DNA of 64,000 nt from a virus (IMGVR_UViG_3300044981_000204:1-64000), one strand, 5' to 3'; shown: positions 12,634 through 21,861, counted from the stretch's first letter. Made by a program: numbers and translations. The notes: a model not told the origin generated them from the sequence alone.

Positions 12634-15600
12634 GTGACCGGACGATCCTGGATCTACCTAATAGTCTCGGTATGGGTGCTAGCTCTTGCGTTGGTTGGTC
12701 AAGAAACCGTCGACTATAGGGGCGCCGAGCGGGTTTTTCCTTATCCCCTAAAAGAGAGGGAGCCAGGAACTTGCACCACGAGTCAATTTTACATAAATTC
12801 TGTCACGGGAAAAATAAGGTATTGTCTTGCTGCTAACCAATGGGTTGATTATCCCTATTTGGTGGGGGCAATGCTTGGAACTGATCAAGCTACCCCGTCT
12901 GTTGCTCCTCCTGCTGGAGAAACTTGGCTATACCCTAAGGGAGGAAAGTGGTGCTCACTTTCTCCTGCGCTTGTTGAGGCGTGCACTGGCGGGAGCGGCG
13001 GTGGGGGTGGTGCCACGATACCCTCAACTACGCACGTTATAGTTGGTGATGGCGGCGGCAATGGCGCAGATTCCAAGGTGGCGCTAACGGCGCCAACTAC
13101 TCTTTGGACCATAACCCCTGTAGCAGATAATCAGTCAACGATAATCCCAGGCGGAACGCTGTTCAACAATTCTCGAGCCATAAACACCTCGGCGCCCCTT
13201 GCTGGGGGTGGTGCTCTATCGTCTGACCTAACACTAACGTGCGGGGTTGCGTCTGGGTCGTCGGCTGGGTGCATCTCTGCTGCCGATTGGACGACGTTCA
13301 ACAACAAGGTTCCTACGTCTACTACTGTGAACGGTCACGCGCTATCGTCCAACGTGACTGTCACGCAGACCGATGTGGGGCTCGCTAGCGTTACAAACGA
13401 CGCGCAGACCAAGGCCTCCGTAATGCCGAACACTGCGCCATTGGCCGGGCAATTTCCGGTCGGTAACGCGGGAGGAACAGCCTATGCTCCCGTCACACTA
13501 TCGCAAGACTGTACCCTTACTAGCGCTGGAGCGATCACGTGCTTGAAAACTAACAATGTTGCGTTTGGTACTGCGGCAACGCAGAACACCGGAACTAGCG
13601 GGGCGACGTTGGGCTTGCTAAACGGCAACCTGACTTTTGGAGGAACGAACGCCTACGGGACTCCGGCGAGTATTACGCTCACGAATGCGACCGGACTTCC
13701 TTTGGGAGGAATGGCGAATCTCGCGGCTAATAGTTTTATCGGCAATAACACTGGGTCTCCAACAACTCCGCTCGCGTTAACGATCGCACAAAGTAAGTCG
13801 CTCTTGGCAATTGCCTGTGGGGACCTGACCAACGCTACGGTTCTCTGTTCAACTGCTCCCGGAACTGGAGTCGCAACGTTTCTGATCACACCGAGTGGCG
13901 CTAATCTCGCATCGGCTCTGACAAGTGCGTTGACGGTTCCGGCAGGCGGTACTGGGGCGGGAACATTTATCGCGAATGCTCCACTGATTGGTAATACGAC
14001 CGGCGCGATCGGGGTCGGCACACGCTCCGGTAACACAACCAGCTTCGCGACGACAAGCGGAACTCTAACGAACGGTCATTGCACTCAGATCGACGCCAGT
14101 GGCAATATCGTGGATTCGGGTTCGTCCAACTGCGGTGGCGGTGGATCGACGGCGTGGTCCGCGATCTCAAACGCGGCTGGCGCGCTGACGCTTGCAAACG
14201 GCACAAACGCGACTACATTCAATCAGACCAATGCCACGGTTTGGACCTGGGCCAACACTACCGCGGCAGTGGTCGGCACCAGTCAGAGTTCTCCAATTGC
14301 GACTTGGTGCGGCACGGCATTTCACGGCAGCGCGAGCGTCCAGGACTGCTTGACGCTTCAGAATCAGCCGGGTAACGGCAACGACGCGGCCATTACGTTC
14401 GCGGTCGGCCACACGGGAACCAGCACCGGCACCGTGACAACGACGTTTCCCGGACCAATAACGGCCACATCGGTGACGAGCAACGGCAGTTCCGCTGGAA
14501 TGTTGTCACTAACCAATAGCGCCACTCCCAGCAGCGTGGTTGCAAACTCCTGGGGCTGGACAGGCAACGCTAGTACAACAACGTCTTGGTATGGACAGAA
14601 TCCAAATGCAAGTCCTGTCGCGAACCAGATCATGCTGTTCCCGGCTCCCACGAGCAGCGTGAGTCAATGGGCATGGACAACGTTCAGCAGTACAAATCTG
14701 ACCGATACGGCAAGCCTAGTCCGCAATAACGCGGCGAACACCTATACAACTGGCGCGCAAGACTTTACCTCTGCTACCAGCATTCTCGTCTCAACGCAAA
14801 CCGCGTCGGACAATTCCACCAAGGCCGCTTCGACGGCATATGTCACGACCGGGATCGCGAATGCTATTGCCGCTGTTGATCCAGCCGTCGCAGTACAAGC
14901 GGCGAGTGCGGCAGTTCTTCCAAATACACCAACTTATAGCAATGGCGTGGCCGGTGTGGGAGCCACGCTCACCTCCGCGACCAATAGCGCCTTGGTTGTG
15001 GACGGCTACACGGTGCTGCTCAACGATCGTGTGCTGGTCAAGAACCAGGCGACGGCGGCGAATAATGGGGTCTACACCCAGACGACACTGGGCGTGGGCG
15101 GATCAGTTGCCTGGGTGCTGACGCGTGCGACTGATTTCAACTCCTCTACCAACATGAACAACACGGGCGCGATCCCGGTCGTGAACGGAACGGCCAACGC
15201 CTCAACCCAGTGGCTTTTGACCTCTAAGGTCACAACGGTAGGCACCGATGCCGTGACGTTCACAGAATTTGCCTTGAATCCGACGACGCTTGTAACAACG
15301 ACTGCAACTCCAAGCGCAGGTGTAGGGCACTTCGCAGGTAGCACGCAGACAATCACGAGTTCGGCGGTCAATCTAGCGGGTGGATCGACCGAAGTTACGG
15401 GTGTACTCCCAACGGCAAATATAGCCGTGGCGCTCGCCAACCAGACCAGCATCAACGGCCTTGGAATCACGGCGAGCACTGGAACGCTCACAATAGCAAA
15501 CGCGAAAACGCTGACAGCGAGCAACACGTTAGAAGTTGCGGGAAGTGCTGCGGATAATGGAGGGGTTGTCTGGTCGAATGCGAGCGGTTATGTAATACTC

Positions 15601-16353
15601 GCTCACACCACGACCGCGAATCTCCCTTTGCTGTCCGGTAACGCCGCAACTCCGGCATGGGCGGCAATTACCTATCCAACGAGTGCGACGAGCGGTGGCG
15701 TCCCGTACTTCTCCTCAACGACTGCAATGGCATCGAGTGCGGCGGGAACGGCCAAGCAATTAATGCTCTGGGGTGGTGCGGGATCTGCTCCGACCGCCAT
15801 CGACTTTCCAGAGCGATACATGATCCCGTTCGCGAATTGCAATAATACGACCGCAGCCGCCGGTGTCTCGATTGGATCTGGAGGAACGGTCACCTGCCGC
15901 GCTGGTACGAATAACCTTGGCGGTTATGTTTCGATCACCGATACTGCCTCAACGTTCGCACAGTTTCAAATCTCGATTCCGACCGACTGGGACACGGCGA
16001 CCAATCCGTACATCTCCTTCGCGTTTATCTCCGTCACCGATACGACCAACGGTCACACGGTCATTCCGCAGATCAAGGTCTCCTGCCCAACAGCGACCAA
16101 CGGGACGGTTACTGACGACCACGCCTTTGCAGCGGCTCACAGCGCAACGACAGTGACCTTCGGGGCGAGCGCGGTGGCAAACGGGTTCTACACCACGTCG
16201 GTCCAGATGAACTCGACAGACATGACCGGCTGCGTGGCCGGTGGAATGATGATTGTGCAGGTTGGGAGGGCTACCGACACGGCGACTGGAACGATCGGAT
16301 TCGAGTATGCTGATGTCACGTTCCCGAGATTGCTAGTGGTGCAGGCAAACTAA
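12634..16353 (+). CDS. Giant tail-fibre-type protein with N-terminal signal peptide
   Basis: About 1,240 aa from the GTG at 12634. The N-terminus (RSWIYLIVSVWVLALALVG, then Q) is a Sec-type signal or membrane anchor. The body is Ser/Thr/Ala/Gly-rich repeats with fibre-type motifs such as TDVGLASVTNDAQTKA and LAANSFIGNNTGSP. Residues about 750-880 form the fibre module with LVVDGYTVLLNDRVLVKNQA and WVLTRATDF. The C-terminal 180 residues look like a jelly-roll receptor-binding domain with paired cysteines. Arginine codons are AGG-type in the first ~80 codons and mostly CGN afterwards, suggesting a chimera. Host-surface binding is the likely role. Confidence 0.7.
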   Translation: MTGRSWIYLIVSVWVLALALVGQETVDYRGAERVFPYPLKEREPGTCTTSQFYINSVTGKIRYCLAANQWVDYPYLVGAMLGTDQATPSVAPPAGETWLYPKGGKWCSLSPALVEACTGGSGGGGGATIPSTTHVIVGDGGGNGADSKVALTAPTTLWTITPVADNQSTIIPGGTLFNNSRAINTSAPLAGGGALSSDLTLTCGVASGSSAGCISAADWTTFNNKVPTSTTVNGHALSSNVTVTQTDVGLASVTNDAQTKASVMPNTAPLAGQFPVGNAGGTAYAPVTLSQDCTLTSAGAITCLKTNNVAFGTAATQNTGTSGATLGLLNGNLTFGGTNAYGTPASITLTNATGLPLGGMANLAANSFIGNNTGSPTTPLALTIAQSKSLLAIACGDLTNATVLCSTAPGTGVATFLITPSGANLASALTSALTVPAGGTGAGTFIANAPLIGNTTGAIGVGTRSGNTTSFATTSGTLTNGHCTQIDASGNIVDSGSSNCGGGGSTAWSAISNAAGALTLANGTNATTFNQTNATVWTWANTTAAVVGTSQSSPIATWCGTAFHGSASVQDCLTLQNQPGNGNDAAITFAVGHTGTSTGTVTTTFPGPITATSVTSNGSSAGMLSLTNSATPSSVVANSWGWTGNASTTTSWYGQNPNASPVANQIMLFPAPTSSVSQWAWTTFSSTNLTDTASLVRNNAANTYTTGAQDFTSATSILVSTQTASDNSTKAASTAYVTTGIANAIAAVDPAVAVQAASAAVLPNTPTYSNGVAGVGATLTSATNSALVVDGYTVLLNDRVLVKNQATAANNGVYTQTTLGVGGSVAWVLTRATDFNSSTNMNNTGAIPVVNGTANASTQWLLTSKVTTVGTDAVTFTEFALNPTTLVTTTATPSAGVGHFAGSTQTITSSAVNLAGGSTEVTGVLPTANIAVALANQTSINGLGITASTGTLTIANAKTLTASNTLEVAGSAADNGGVVWSNASGYVILAHTTTANLPLLSGNAATPAWAAITYPTSATSGGVPYFSSTTAMASSAAGTAKQLMLWGGAGSAPTAIDFPERYMIPFANCNNTTAAAGVSIGSGGTVTCRAGTNNLGGYVSITDTASTFAQFQISIPTDWDTATNPYISFAFISVTDTTNGHTVIPQIKVSCPTATNGTVTDDHAFAAAHSATTVTFGASAVANGFYTTSVQMNSTDMTGCVAGGMMIVQVGRATDTATGTIGFEYADVTFPRLLVVQAN

Positions 16354-17067
16354 ATGAGATATCTATTTTTGGCGCTATTTCTATTGTGCGGAAGCGTATC
16401 ATATTCTCAGTACGTTTCATCTGCTTACAATAGCGGCGCTGGCGCTGGCGGAACCTGGACGCTTACGCAAAATCCTACCGGTGTAGCCTCCTCGGGGGGC
16501 ACCTGCGTGATCTCCACCGGAAGCAATGTCACTTTGGGAAACCTCCTCGTTGCTTCTGGCTTAATTGGAGCATCGGCAACTTTAACAATCGCGGACAACC
16601 ACGGCAACACGTGGACGCAGGTGCAAAAAAACGGTTTTGTGGGCATGTGGTTTCTAATAGCGCCGTCCACACAATCCATGATTGTGACCATCACTTTTAC
16701 CGGTTCTGGGGCCGGTAACGCCTGCGTGCTCCAAGAGTGGAACGGAAATAAGGCGTCTAGCCCTCTTGATACTTCAGGAATCGCGACGGCTTCTGAGGCG
16801 GGAGGGGCCGTGTCGGTCACGACAGCGGGCAACCTCACGGCAAACAGCGACCTCTTACTGGGATGGATCTTTGGAGACAATGGGGGGATTTCTTCAACAT
16901 CCAACGGAGCGGGATTTACCGCCCCCGCTGTGAATCATTTTAACAACTACGGGATGCAGGAATATCAAGTCTTGACTACCGGCTCTGGTGCTACGGCATC
17001 GGCGACTTGGACAACGACTGGCACGGAGTCAAATTACAAAATCGTAGCCGCGTTTCTTCACTCATGA
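16354..17067 (+). CDS. Secreted-type beta-sandwich protein, 237 aa
   Basis: Starts directly after the previous stop. Signal peptide MRYLFLALFLLCGSVSYSQ (SYSQ cleavage context). The mature part has the pattern GNLLVASGL...LTIADNHGNTW...EWNG...SPLD...NSDLLLGW, shared with the protein at 51961-52629, so the two are the same domain family, probably a carbohydrate-binding or adhesin-type beta sandwich. It overlaps the next gene by ATGA. No catalytic motif seen. Confidence 0.6.
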   Translation: MRYLFLALFLLCGSVSYSQYVSSAYNSGAGAGGTWTLTQNPTGVASSGGTCVISTGSNVTLGNLLVASGLIGASATLTIADNHGNTWTQVQKNGFVGMWFLIAPSTQSMIVTITFTGSGAGNACVLQEWNGNKASSPLDTSGIATASEAGGAVSVTTAGNLTANSDLLLGWIFGDNGGISSTSNGAGFTAPAVNHFNNYGMQEYQVLTTGSGATASATWTTTGTESNYKIVAAFLHS

Positions 17068-20012
17068 AAGTCCTCAGCATATTATTCTTCAGCGTGCTAG
17101 CAGGCGCTCAGGGATTCGTAGTAGAGAACTTCTCTGGCGGAGTAAACGGCACGAACCCAACGGCCACGCAAATTGCCAAGGGCTACTTCGGCTCACTAAG
17201 CGGGATTAATGACAATAGTGCGTGTAACTTGGCATCATCCTCTACCAAGTGCCTTGACATCGGGTCCAACAACAACAGTTTCACCGCGATCAGTCTCACA
17301 AACACGTGGCGTTGCTCGGACGGCATTCCCTCCAACAGCGGCGGCTCCTCTGCGCTGTACTTCGACTATGACGGCTCAGTCGGTGGTGGTCATCAGAACA
17401 TTTATATAGGTTTTGAACTTCCCAGTTCGGACAACGGCGGCAGCGCGGTCCAGATGTTAGTCGAGTGGACTTGCATCCCCACGTTGATGACCAACAGCGG
17501 CACAATTGACGATGCGACGATCACCGGTACCGGAACGAGCGCGCTGTCCAACCTAGTGTTCTCTGGCGGCACGGGGCATTATCGGCTGGAAGGAACCTGC
17601 GGGCAAAACGGCTGGCCAGCGGGAGACTGCGACATACCGGCTCCGATCAACACGACCTTTCAGCTCGCCGTCTATCTCCCGATCAAGGGCGCGTGCAGCG
17701 GCACGATCAACACGATTGCGGATGCGGTCGCCGCGAGTTGCATTATCATTGCGACCTACGACAGAACCGGTAGTTTGCTCGGGTTCGCCTACAAGTCCAC
17801 GGGAGGCACCCCTGGAACGGCGTGCAGCGGTACTTGCCAGCCGACCGGCTTCACAATGGGTGATCTCAACGGCGCCATCACGTCAAGCGGGCACATCCAG
17901 CACGCGAACCTGAAGATGTGTCAGGTTGGCTGCACATCCTCTCAATTTCCGTTGCTTGAAACCCCAGTTCCATTATGGGACGGAATTATCACGCCGCCGC
18001 GCGCCACGGACTGGACGCAAGCCGGAATCTCGGGTGGAATCCCGTCTGGCAGTTGGACGCAGTGCGGCAGCACGTTGGCGGCGGGTTCCTATAACGGCTC
18101 GACGATCACTACCACGCTCGCCGGATGTGGAGCGAACACATACTACCTTCTCGGATCAGGTACGTTCAATGTTAGTGGCGCGATTCAACTACCCACTGCC
18201 GGGCATGTGGAGTTGAGAGGATCGGGATCGAACTCGACCTTTCTCGTGATGAGCGGAACCATCGCCACGTGCGGGCAGGTAGCGAGCGCGGTTTGCATGG
18301 TGAGTTCCGATACGACATACTCACAGACGCCTCCGGCCAATACGTTTACGTGGACAGCGGGGTTCGCACAATCCAGCACTTCAGTGACGCTCTCTACCTT
18401 AGCTGGATCTGGTCCGACGGCGATCAGCACGACAAACCCCACGCTAATCTGGTTCGACCAGTGCGACACGGGTTATAGCGGCGTAGCGTGTGCTACGGGA
18501 AATGCCACCGATAATTCGCAGATGTACGTCTGCGGCGACACCTATAACGCCACTGGTCCGCATGGCTGCTCAGCGAACGGCGGCGGAAGCGGGGCGCGTC
18601 CGCATCGTGACCAGCTTGAGGTTCACATCGCAACTGCCGTCAACACGGGAACAGGTGTTGTAACGCTGGCCACGCCGATCATTGGACCAAACTGGGTGTC
18701 GGGGCAGAACCCGCAGGCGTGGCTGGTCAATCCAGCGACCCAACTCGGAGTGAGCAATCTGTCCATCGACCCGAGTGGAGCGACGAGCGGAGGTACAGGC
18801 AAGGCGTGCGTAGACGGATTCAACCTTTACCAATTCTGGGTCTCGCAGGTCCGGTGCATCAATCCTAACAACCGTGGTATCAACATCGCCGAGTCGGCCT
18901 CTGGGATCGTTGTCAGCAATTACGTTTATGGCACAACAGGGACGCAGCCGTCAATCTACGGAATCCGCATGAACGGGGTTGGACTAGTTCGTGTCGAGAA
19001 CAACATCCTGCAACAGTCAGGCCCGATCTTTCACGACGGCGCAGCTTCTGGTAACGTAATCGCCTACAATTTTTGCCAGAACGGTTCTTCGTTCATCGAC
19101 CCGAGCAATGCGCTTACCGCGTGCATCACGGACCACGCCTACGACTATTTCAATCTGTTTGAGGGAAATGTAGTCAATCAAGTCGGCAGTGACGATATCC
19201 ATGCATCAGCCGACATGGAGACGCGCTTTCGGAACTTCCTAACTGGCTGGGATTCAGTTCCAAGTGCCCCGATCACCAGCTTTACTAACTCCGTTGGAGA
19301 CTTTGCCTATGCCCGCTACGCGAACAACATTGCGAGCGTTATGGGCACCCCGACTTACCACACTGGCTATTCAGCAGCCTCAAACGCCCTGGACATCTAT
19401 TGGGAAGGCGGTGGCCCCGGTAGCGTTCCGACCGATAGCCTGACAAAATCCACATCAATCTTCTGGGGAAGCTACGACACAGTTACCGCGGCAGTTCGAT
19501 ATTGCGGAAATTCTACCGACACTGGATGGAGCACGACCTGTTCGAGCACAGCGGAGAGCGCATTCTCAGCGAGCACCTACCCCGGATTCGTCCCGGTCCT
19601 CGGTGACACCTCAGCGGGCCAAGACGCACTCCCGGCATCCCTTTATCTCAGCACCAAGCCCTCCTGGTGGTTTCCCCTTACGATCCCATTCCCAGCGGTC
19701 GGGCCCGACATCAGTAGCGGCAACGTTGGAGTGTGTTCGGGAACCATTAACACGGTGGGGCACTATTCGGGAGTTCCAGCTACGGCCAACGGTCAATGCA
19801 CTGGGACTTCCTTGATGGCGAGCGCTTGGGGTGGACACGTAAACGCGATCCCGGCGATGAACTGCTACCTCAACACGATGTCGGGTCCGCCAGATGGAAG
19901 CGGGAGTGCCCTTAGCTTCGACGCGGGCATCTGCTACGCCGGCACCAATGCAGCAGGCGGCAGCACCGCGGGCGGCTCCGTCACAATCAGCGGCAGCGCT
20001 CAGGTACACTAA
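17064..20012 (+). CDS. Secreted-type right-handed beta-helix protein
   Basis: ATG at 17064 overlaps the previous stop; the longer frame from 17007 is not needed. About 982 aa with signal peptide MKVLSILFFSVLAGAQG. The N-terminal ~300 residues look like a lectin or jelly-roll domain. From about residue 390 comes a parallel beta-helix of the pectate-lyase type (HVELRGSGSNSTFLVMSG, then NIAESASGIVVSNYVYG and LVRVENNILQQSGPIF). Such helices in phages often bind or cleave polysaccharide. No AGG arginine codon appears among the roughly sixteen I read. Enzyme activity is unproven. Confidence 0.65.
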   Translation: MKVLSILFFSVLAGAQGFVVENFSGGVNGTNPTATQIAKGYFGSLSGINDNSACNLASSSTKCLDIGSNNNSFTAISLTNTWRCSDGIPSNSGGSSALYFDYDGSVGGGHQNIYIGFELPSSDNGGSAVQMLVEWTCIPTLMTNSGTIDDATITGTGTSALSNLVFSGGTGHYRLEGTCGQNGWPAGDCDIPAPINTTFQLAVYLPIKGACSGTINTIADAVAASCIIIATYDRTGSLLGFAYKSTGGTPGTACSGTCQPTGFTMGDLNGAITSSGHIQHANLKMCQVGCTSSQFPLLETPVPLWDGIITPPRATDWTQAGISGGIPSGSWTQCGSTLAAGSYNGSTITTTLAGCGANTYYLLGSGTFNVSGAIQLPTAGHVELRGSGSNSTFLVMSGTIATCGQVASAVCMVSSDTTYSQTPPANTFTWTAGFAQSSTSVTLSTLAGSGPTAISTTNPTLIWFDQCDTGYSGVACATGNATDNSQMYVCGDTYNATGPHGCSANGGGSGARPHRDQLEVHIATAVNTGTGVVTLATPIIGPNWVSGQNPQAWLVNPATQLGVSNLSIDPSGATSGGTGKACVDGFNLYQFWVSQVRCINPNNRGINIAESASGIVVSNYVYGTTGTQPSIYGIRMNGVGLVRVENNILQQSGPIFHDGAASGNVIAYNFCQNGSSFIDPSNALTACITDHAYDYFNLFEGNVVNQVGSDDIHASADMETRFRNFLTGWDSVPSAPITSFTNSVGDFAYARYANNIASVMGTPTYHTGYSAASNALDIYWEGGGPGSVPTDSLTKSTSIFWGSYDTVTAAVRYCGNSTDTGWSTTCSSTAESAFSASTYPGFVPVLGDTSAGQDALPASLYLSTKPSWWFPLTIPFPAVGPDISSGNVGVCSGTINTVGHYSGVPATANGQCTGTSLMASAWGGHVNAIPAMNCYLNTMSGPPDGSGSALSFDAGICYAGTNAAGGSTAGGSVTISGSAQVH

Positions 20013-20016
20013 CCAT

Positions 20017-20136
20017 ATGCGAATCCTTCTCACCATCCTCGCACTCGCCGCTGGCCTCGCGGCACAGGACACGACCAGCGGAAAACTATCAGCATCAGGT
20101 GTTGGCACGGTGACAATAACTCGCCATGCTCATTGA
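20017..20136 (+). CDS. Orphan signal-peptide mini-protein, 39 aa
   Basis: MRILLTILALAAGLAAQDTT is a clear signal peptide with an AAQ end, followed by only about 20 residues (SGKLSASGVGTVTITRHAH). It is either a secreted peptide or the remnant of a fibre gene whose body was lost. Confidence 0.5.
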   Translation: MRILLTILALAAGLAAQDTTSGKLSASGVGTVTITRHAH

Positions 20137-20161
20137 GACTTATTTCTCATATCCACATTTC

Positions 20162-20201
20162 GAAAATAGATAATCTTGAAGATTCGTCATCTGTAATTTT
20201 C
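20162..20201. promoter_or_regulatory. Nested inverted repeat upstream of the terminase operon
   Basis: GAAAAT/ATTTTC outer arms, AGAT/ATCT inner arms and AATCTT-G-AAGATT in the centre. A hairpin ahead of the packaging operon; no clear U-run. Confidence 0.35.
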
Positions 20202-20206
20202 CTATG

Positions 20207-20212
20207 TACTAT
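20207..20212 (+). promoter_or_regulatory. -10 element of the packaging operon
   Basis: TACTAT, 44 bases before the ATG at 20256, with a leader that includes CTTGGAGGTTCGAGAGCT. Confidence 0.45.
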
Positions 20213-20255
20213 GGTTCGTGCTTCGTGATATAGTGTTCTTGGAGGTTCGAGAGCT

Positions 20256-20600
20256 ATGGCATATAGGAGGAGTGTTCGTATTGCTGCCCGAGAGGCGATG
20301 CAGAAGTTCAACTACGACCCCCTGGATGTATTGGTGCAGTTTGCTCAGCTTGAGACGACCAACCAAGACACCAAGCTCGAGATTGCTCAAACGCTCTTGC
20401 CGTACATGTATCCTAAGCTCTCAAACGTGACCATGGACGCTGAGGTGTCGGTCAACGAGAGGTCCGACAACCAAGCGGCGCTTCTTAGGCGCATCCTTGA
20501 GAATCCGGAACTTGCAGACGCTGCCCAGCGACTCAGCATAGCGGCGGCTGAGGCCTCCCTTGAGTTGGATAGCTCAAGCGTCGGTGGTATGATTCAGTAG
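20256..20600 (+). CDS. terS: Terminase small subunit-like protein, 114 aa
   Basis: The central segment YDPLDVLVQFAQLETTNQDT and ALLPYMYPKLSNV-like stretch (TLLPYMYPKLSNV) match small-terminase-type proteins that precede the large terminase in many siphophages. The C-terminus is a helical Ala/Leu-rich oligomerisation-type region. Position immediately upstream of the large terminase supports it. It would recognise phage DNA and regulate packaging. Confidence 0.65.
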   Translation: MAYRRSVRIAAREAMQKFNYDPLDVLVQFAQLETTNQDTKLEIAQTLLPYMYPKLSNVTMDAEVSVNERSDNQAALLRRILENPELADAAQRLSIAAAEASLELDSSSVGGMIQ

Positions 20601-20615
20601 AAAGGAGAAAACAAG

Positions 20616-20804
20616 GTGGACGAGAAACAATTCCTTGAGTCGTTCGTTCGACTCACGTTGAACTACTTCAAGAAGCACGGCGACGTGCACGACTTCGATG
20701 CGGCGGACGACCTCTTGGCGCAGATGGATGTGCTGTTTCCTAAGTCAGAAGCAGTTCCTGTGCCGGTGGTCGAGGGTGAGCAAGAACCTGCTGCTGAGCA
20801 GTGA
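20616..20804 (+). CDS. Hypothetical acidic protein, 62 aa
   Basis: GTG behind AAAGGAGAAAACAAG. Starts DEKQFLESFVRLTLNYFKKH and ends in a Pro/Val/Glu tail. Helical N-terminus, acidic overall. No family recognised. Confidence 0.5.
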   Translation: MDEKQFLESFVRLTLNYFKKHGDVHDFDAADDLLAQMDVLFPKSEAVPVPVVEGEQEPAAEQ

Positions 20805-20859
20805 AAGACGAGGCTGATTGGGAAGTTCGTCCGAGCACCTTAATCTAGCCTAGGAGAGC

Positions 20860-20982
20860 ATGATCGAGGTTGGTCCCACCACTCAGATGATGATGGAGGG
20901 CGGACTTTTTTCGTCCGTTCTTTGGAAGGCTTCACCTGCGTCCATGGTTGTGCTTCTCTTTAGTGGAAAAAGCAATTCATGA
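20860..20982 (+). pseudogene. Truncated first copy of the large terminase N-terminus
   Basis: ATG behind TAGGAGAGC. It encodes MIEVGPTTQMMMEGGLFSSV and LWKASPASMVV, then departs into LLFSGKSNS and stops. It matches the start of the second copy at 21655 residue for residue over about 30 codons, while most synonymous positions differ. Its codons are phage-like (GAG, CCC, TCG, TCC), so this looks like the original terminase start, cut off by the homing endonuclease insertion. Its stop overlaps the endonuclease start (ATGA). Confidence 0.8.
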
Positions 20983-21662
20983 AAAAGTTTTTTTGTCGAA
21001 GTGATGTTTTTCAAGTGCTTACTCCTGAAGCTTGTTATTGGGCGGGAGTGTTGGCTTCAGATGGCTGTATTCGTATTAAGGGAAAAAACTCGCGAATAGT
21101 TGTATTGAAGGTCGATGATCGATCTTTGGTTGATTCATTCAAAAGTTTTCTTCAGTCTGAAGCAACAATCTTTTCGGGGGAAAGGTTTAATGGGAAGCAT
21201 TGGTACTTACTTCAAGTTTCTGATAGTCAGATTTTCTTTGACTTATGTACTCAGGGAATTGTCCCTAATAAGTCGTTGACTTTGAAAGTTTCTCAAAGAT
21301 TGGCCATGGACCGTGATTTTTGGCGAGGTGTCATGGATGGGGATGGTTGTCTTTGCATCAAGTCGAGTGGATACTTCTCCTTGCTGCTTTGCTCTGCTTC
21401 ATGGGATTTTATCCTTCAATTTAGTGATTTTCTTGGTAGTTTGGGAATTGTTCGTAAAATTACAGTTGATAGCCGTAAGCGTTCACCATTGTACAGTATT
21501 CAACTTTCTGGTTGGCAAGCTAGAACACTTGTTAAGGAGCTATACCGCGATTGTTGTATGGCTTTGGATAGGAAGTTGAGTATAGCTGAAGCAGTGATGG
21601 ATGCAAAAGGTGTACGGATGGTCGGCGTAACCGCTAAGGAGGAACTTGGGCATCATGATTGA
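20979..21662 (+). CDS. LAGLIDADG homing endonuclease inserted in the terminase gene
   Basis: A 227-aa two-motif LAGLIDADG endonuclease: YWAGVLASDGCIR (about residues 19-31) and FWRGVMDGDGCLC (about residues 110-122), each providing the acidic catalytic residue at its end. The AT-rich codon use is unlike the surrounding genes, indicating recent arrival. The ATG overlaps the stop of the truncated terminase copy, and the 3' end overlaps the second terminase start by 8 bases. Its last codons include AAGGAGGAACT, which serves as the ribosome binding site of that copy. No intron core or intein domain is seen around it. Confidence 0.85.
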   Translation: MKKFFCRSDVFQVLTPEACYWAGVLASDGCIRIKGKNSRIVVLKVDDRSLVDSFKSFLQSEATIFSGERFNGKHWYLLQVSDSQIFFDLCTQGIVPNKSLTLKVSQRLAMDRDFWRGVMDGDGCLCIKSSGYFSLLLCSASWDFILQFSDFLGSLGIVRKITVDSRKRSPLYSIQLSGWQARTLVKELYRDCCMALDRKLSIAEAVMDAKGVRMVGVTAKEELGHHD

Positions 21663-21861
21663 AGTCGGACCTACTACGCAAATGATGTTGGAGGATAGTA
21701 TGTTTTCATCTGTGCTTTGGAAGGCATCTCCTGCATCAATGGCCGTGAAATTGAGTGGTGGACAGTTTAAGACCTGGAATTATGTTCAGTTGTTGTCTAG
21801 GAAGTTGATTGATGTTGCAGTTGGTCGCTGTAGGCGATTGATAGTCGTGATGCCCCCGTGA
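21655..21861 (+). CDS. terL: Large terminase, second copy of the N-terminus, ends at an in-frame TGA
   Basis: Starts MIEVGPTTQMMLEDSMFSSV, followed by a stretch typical of large terminase ATPase N-termini and ending CRRLIVVMPP. The next codons are TGA TCG CGT CAT GGT AAA TCA, so the expected P-loop 'MPPRHGKS' is broken by TGA-TCG between PP and RHGKS. The downstream part continues in the same frame. AT-rich codons like the endonuclease gene. Possibilities: stop-codon read-through, a repair scar, an inactivated gene, or an assembly error. Confidence 0.8.
   Translation: MIEVGPTTQMMLEDSMFSSVLWKASPASMAVKLSGGQFKTWNYVQLLSRKLIDVAVGRCRRLIVVMPP

Noticed and set aside
21859-21861. Global reassignment of TGA to an amino acid
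   Set aside because: TGA is the stop of many genes here, including several ATGA overlaps, and no other gene shows an internal TGA.
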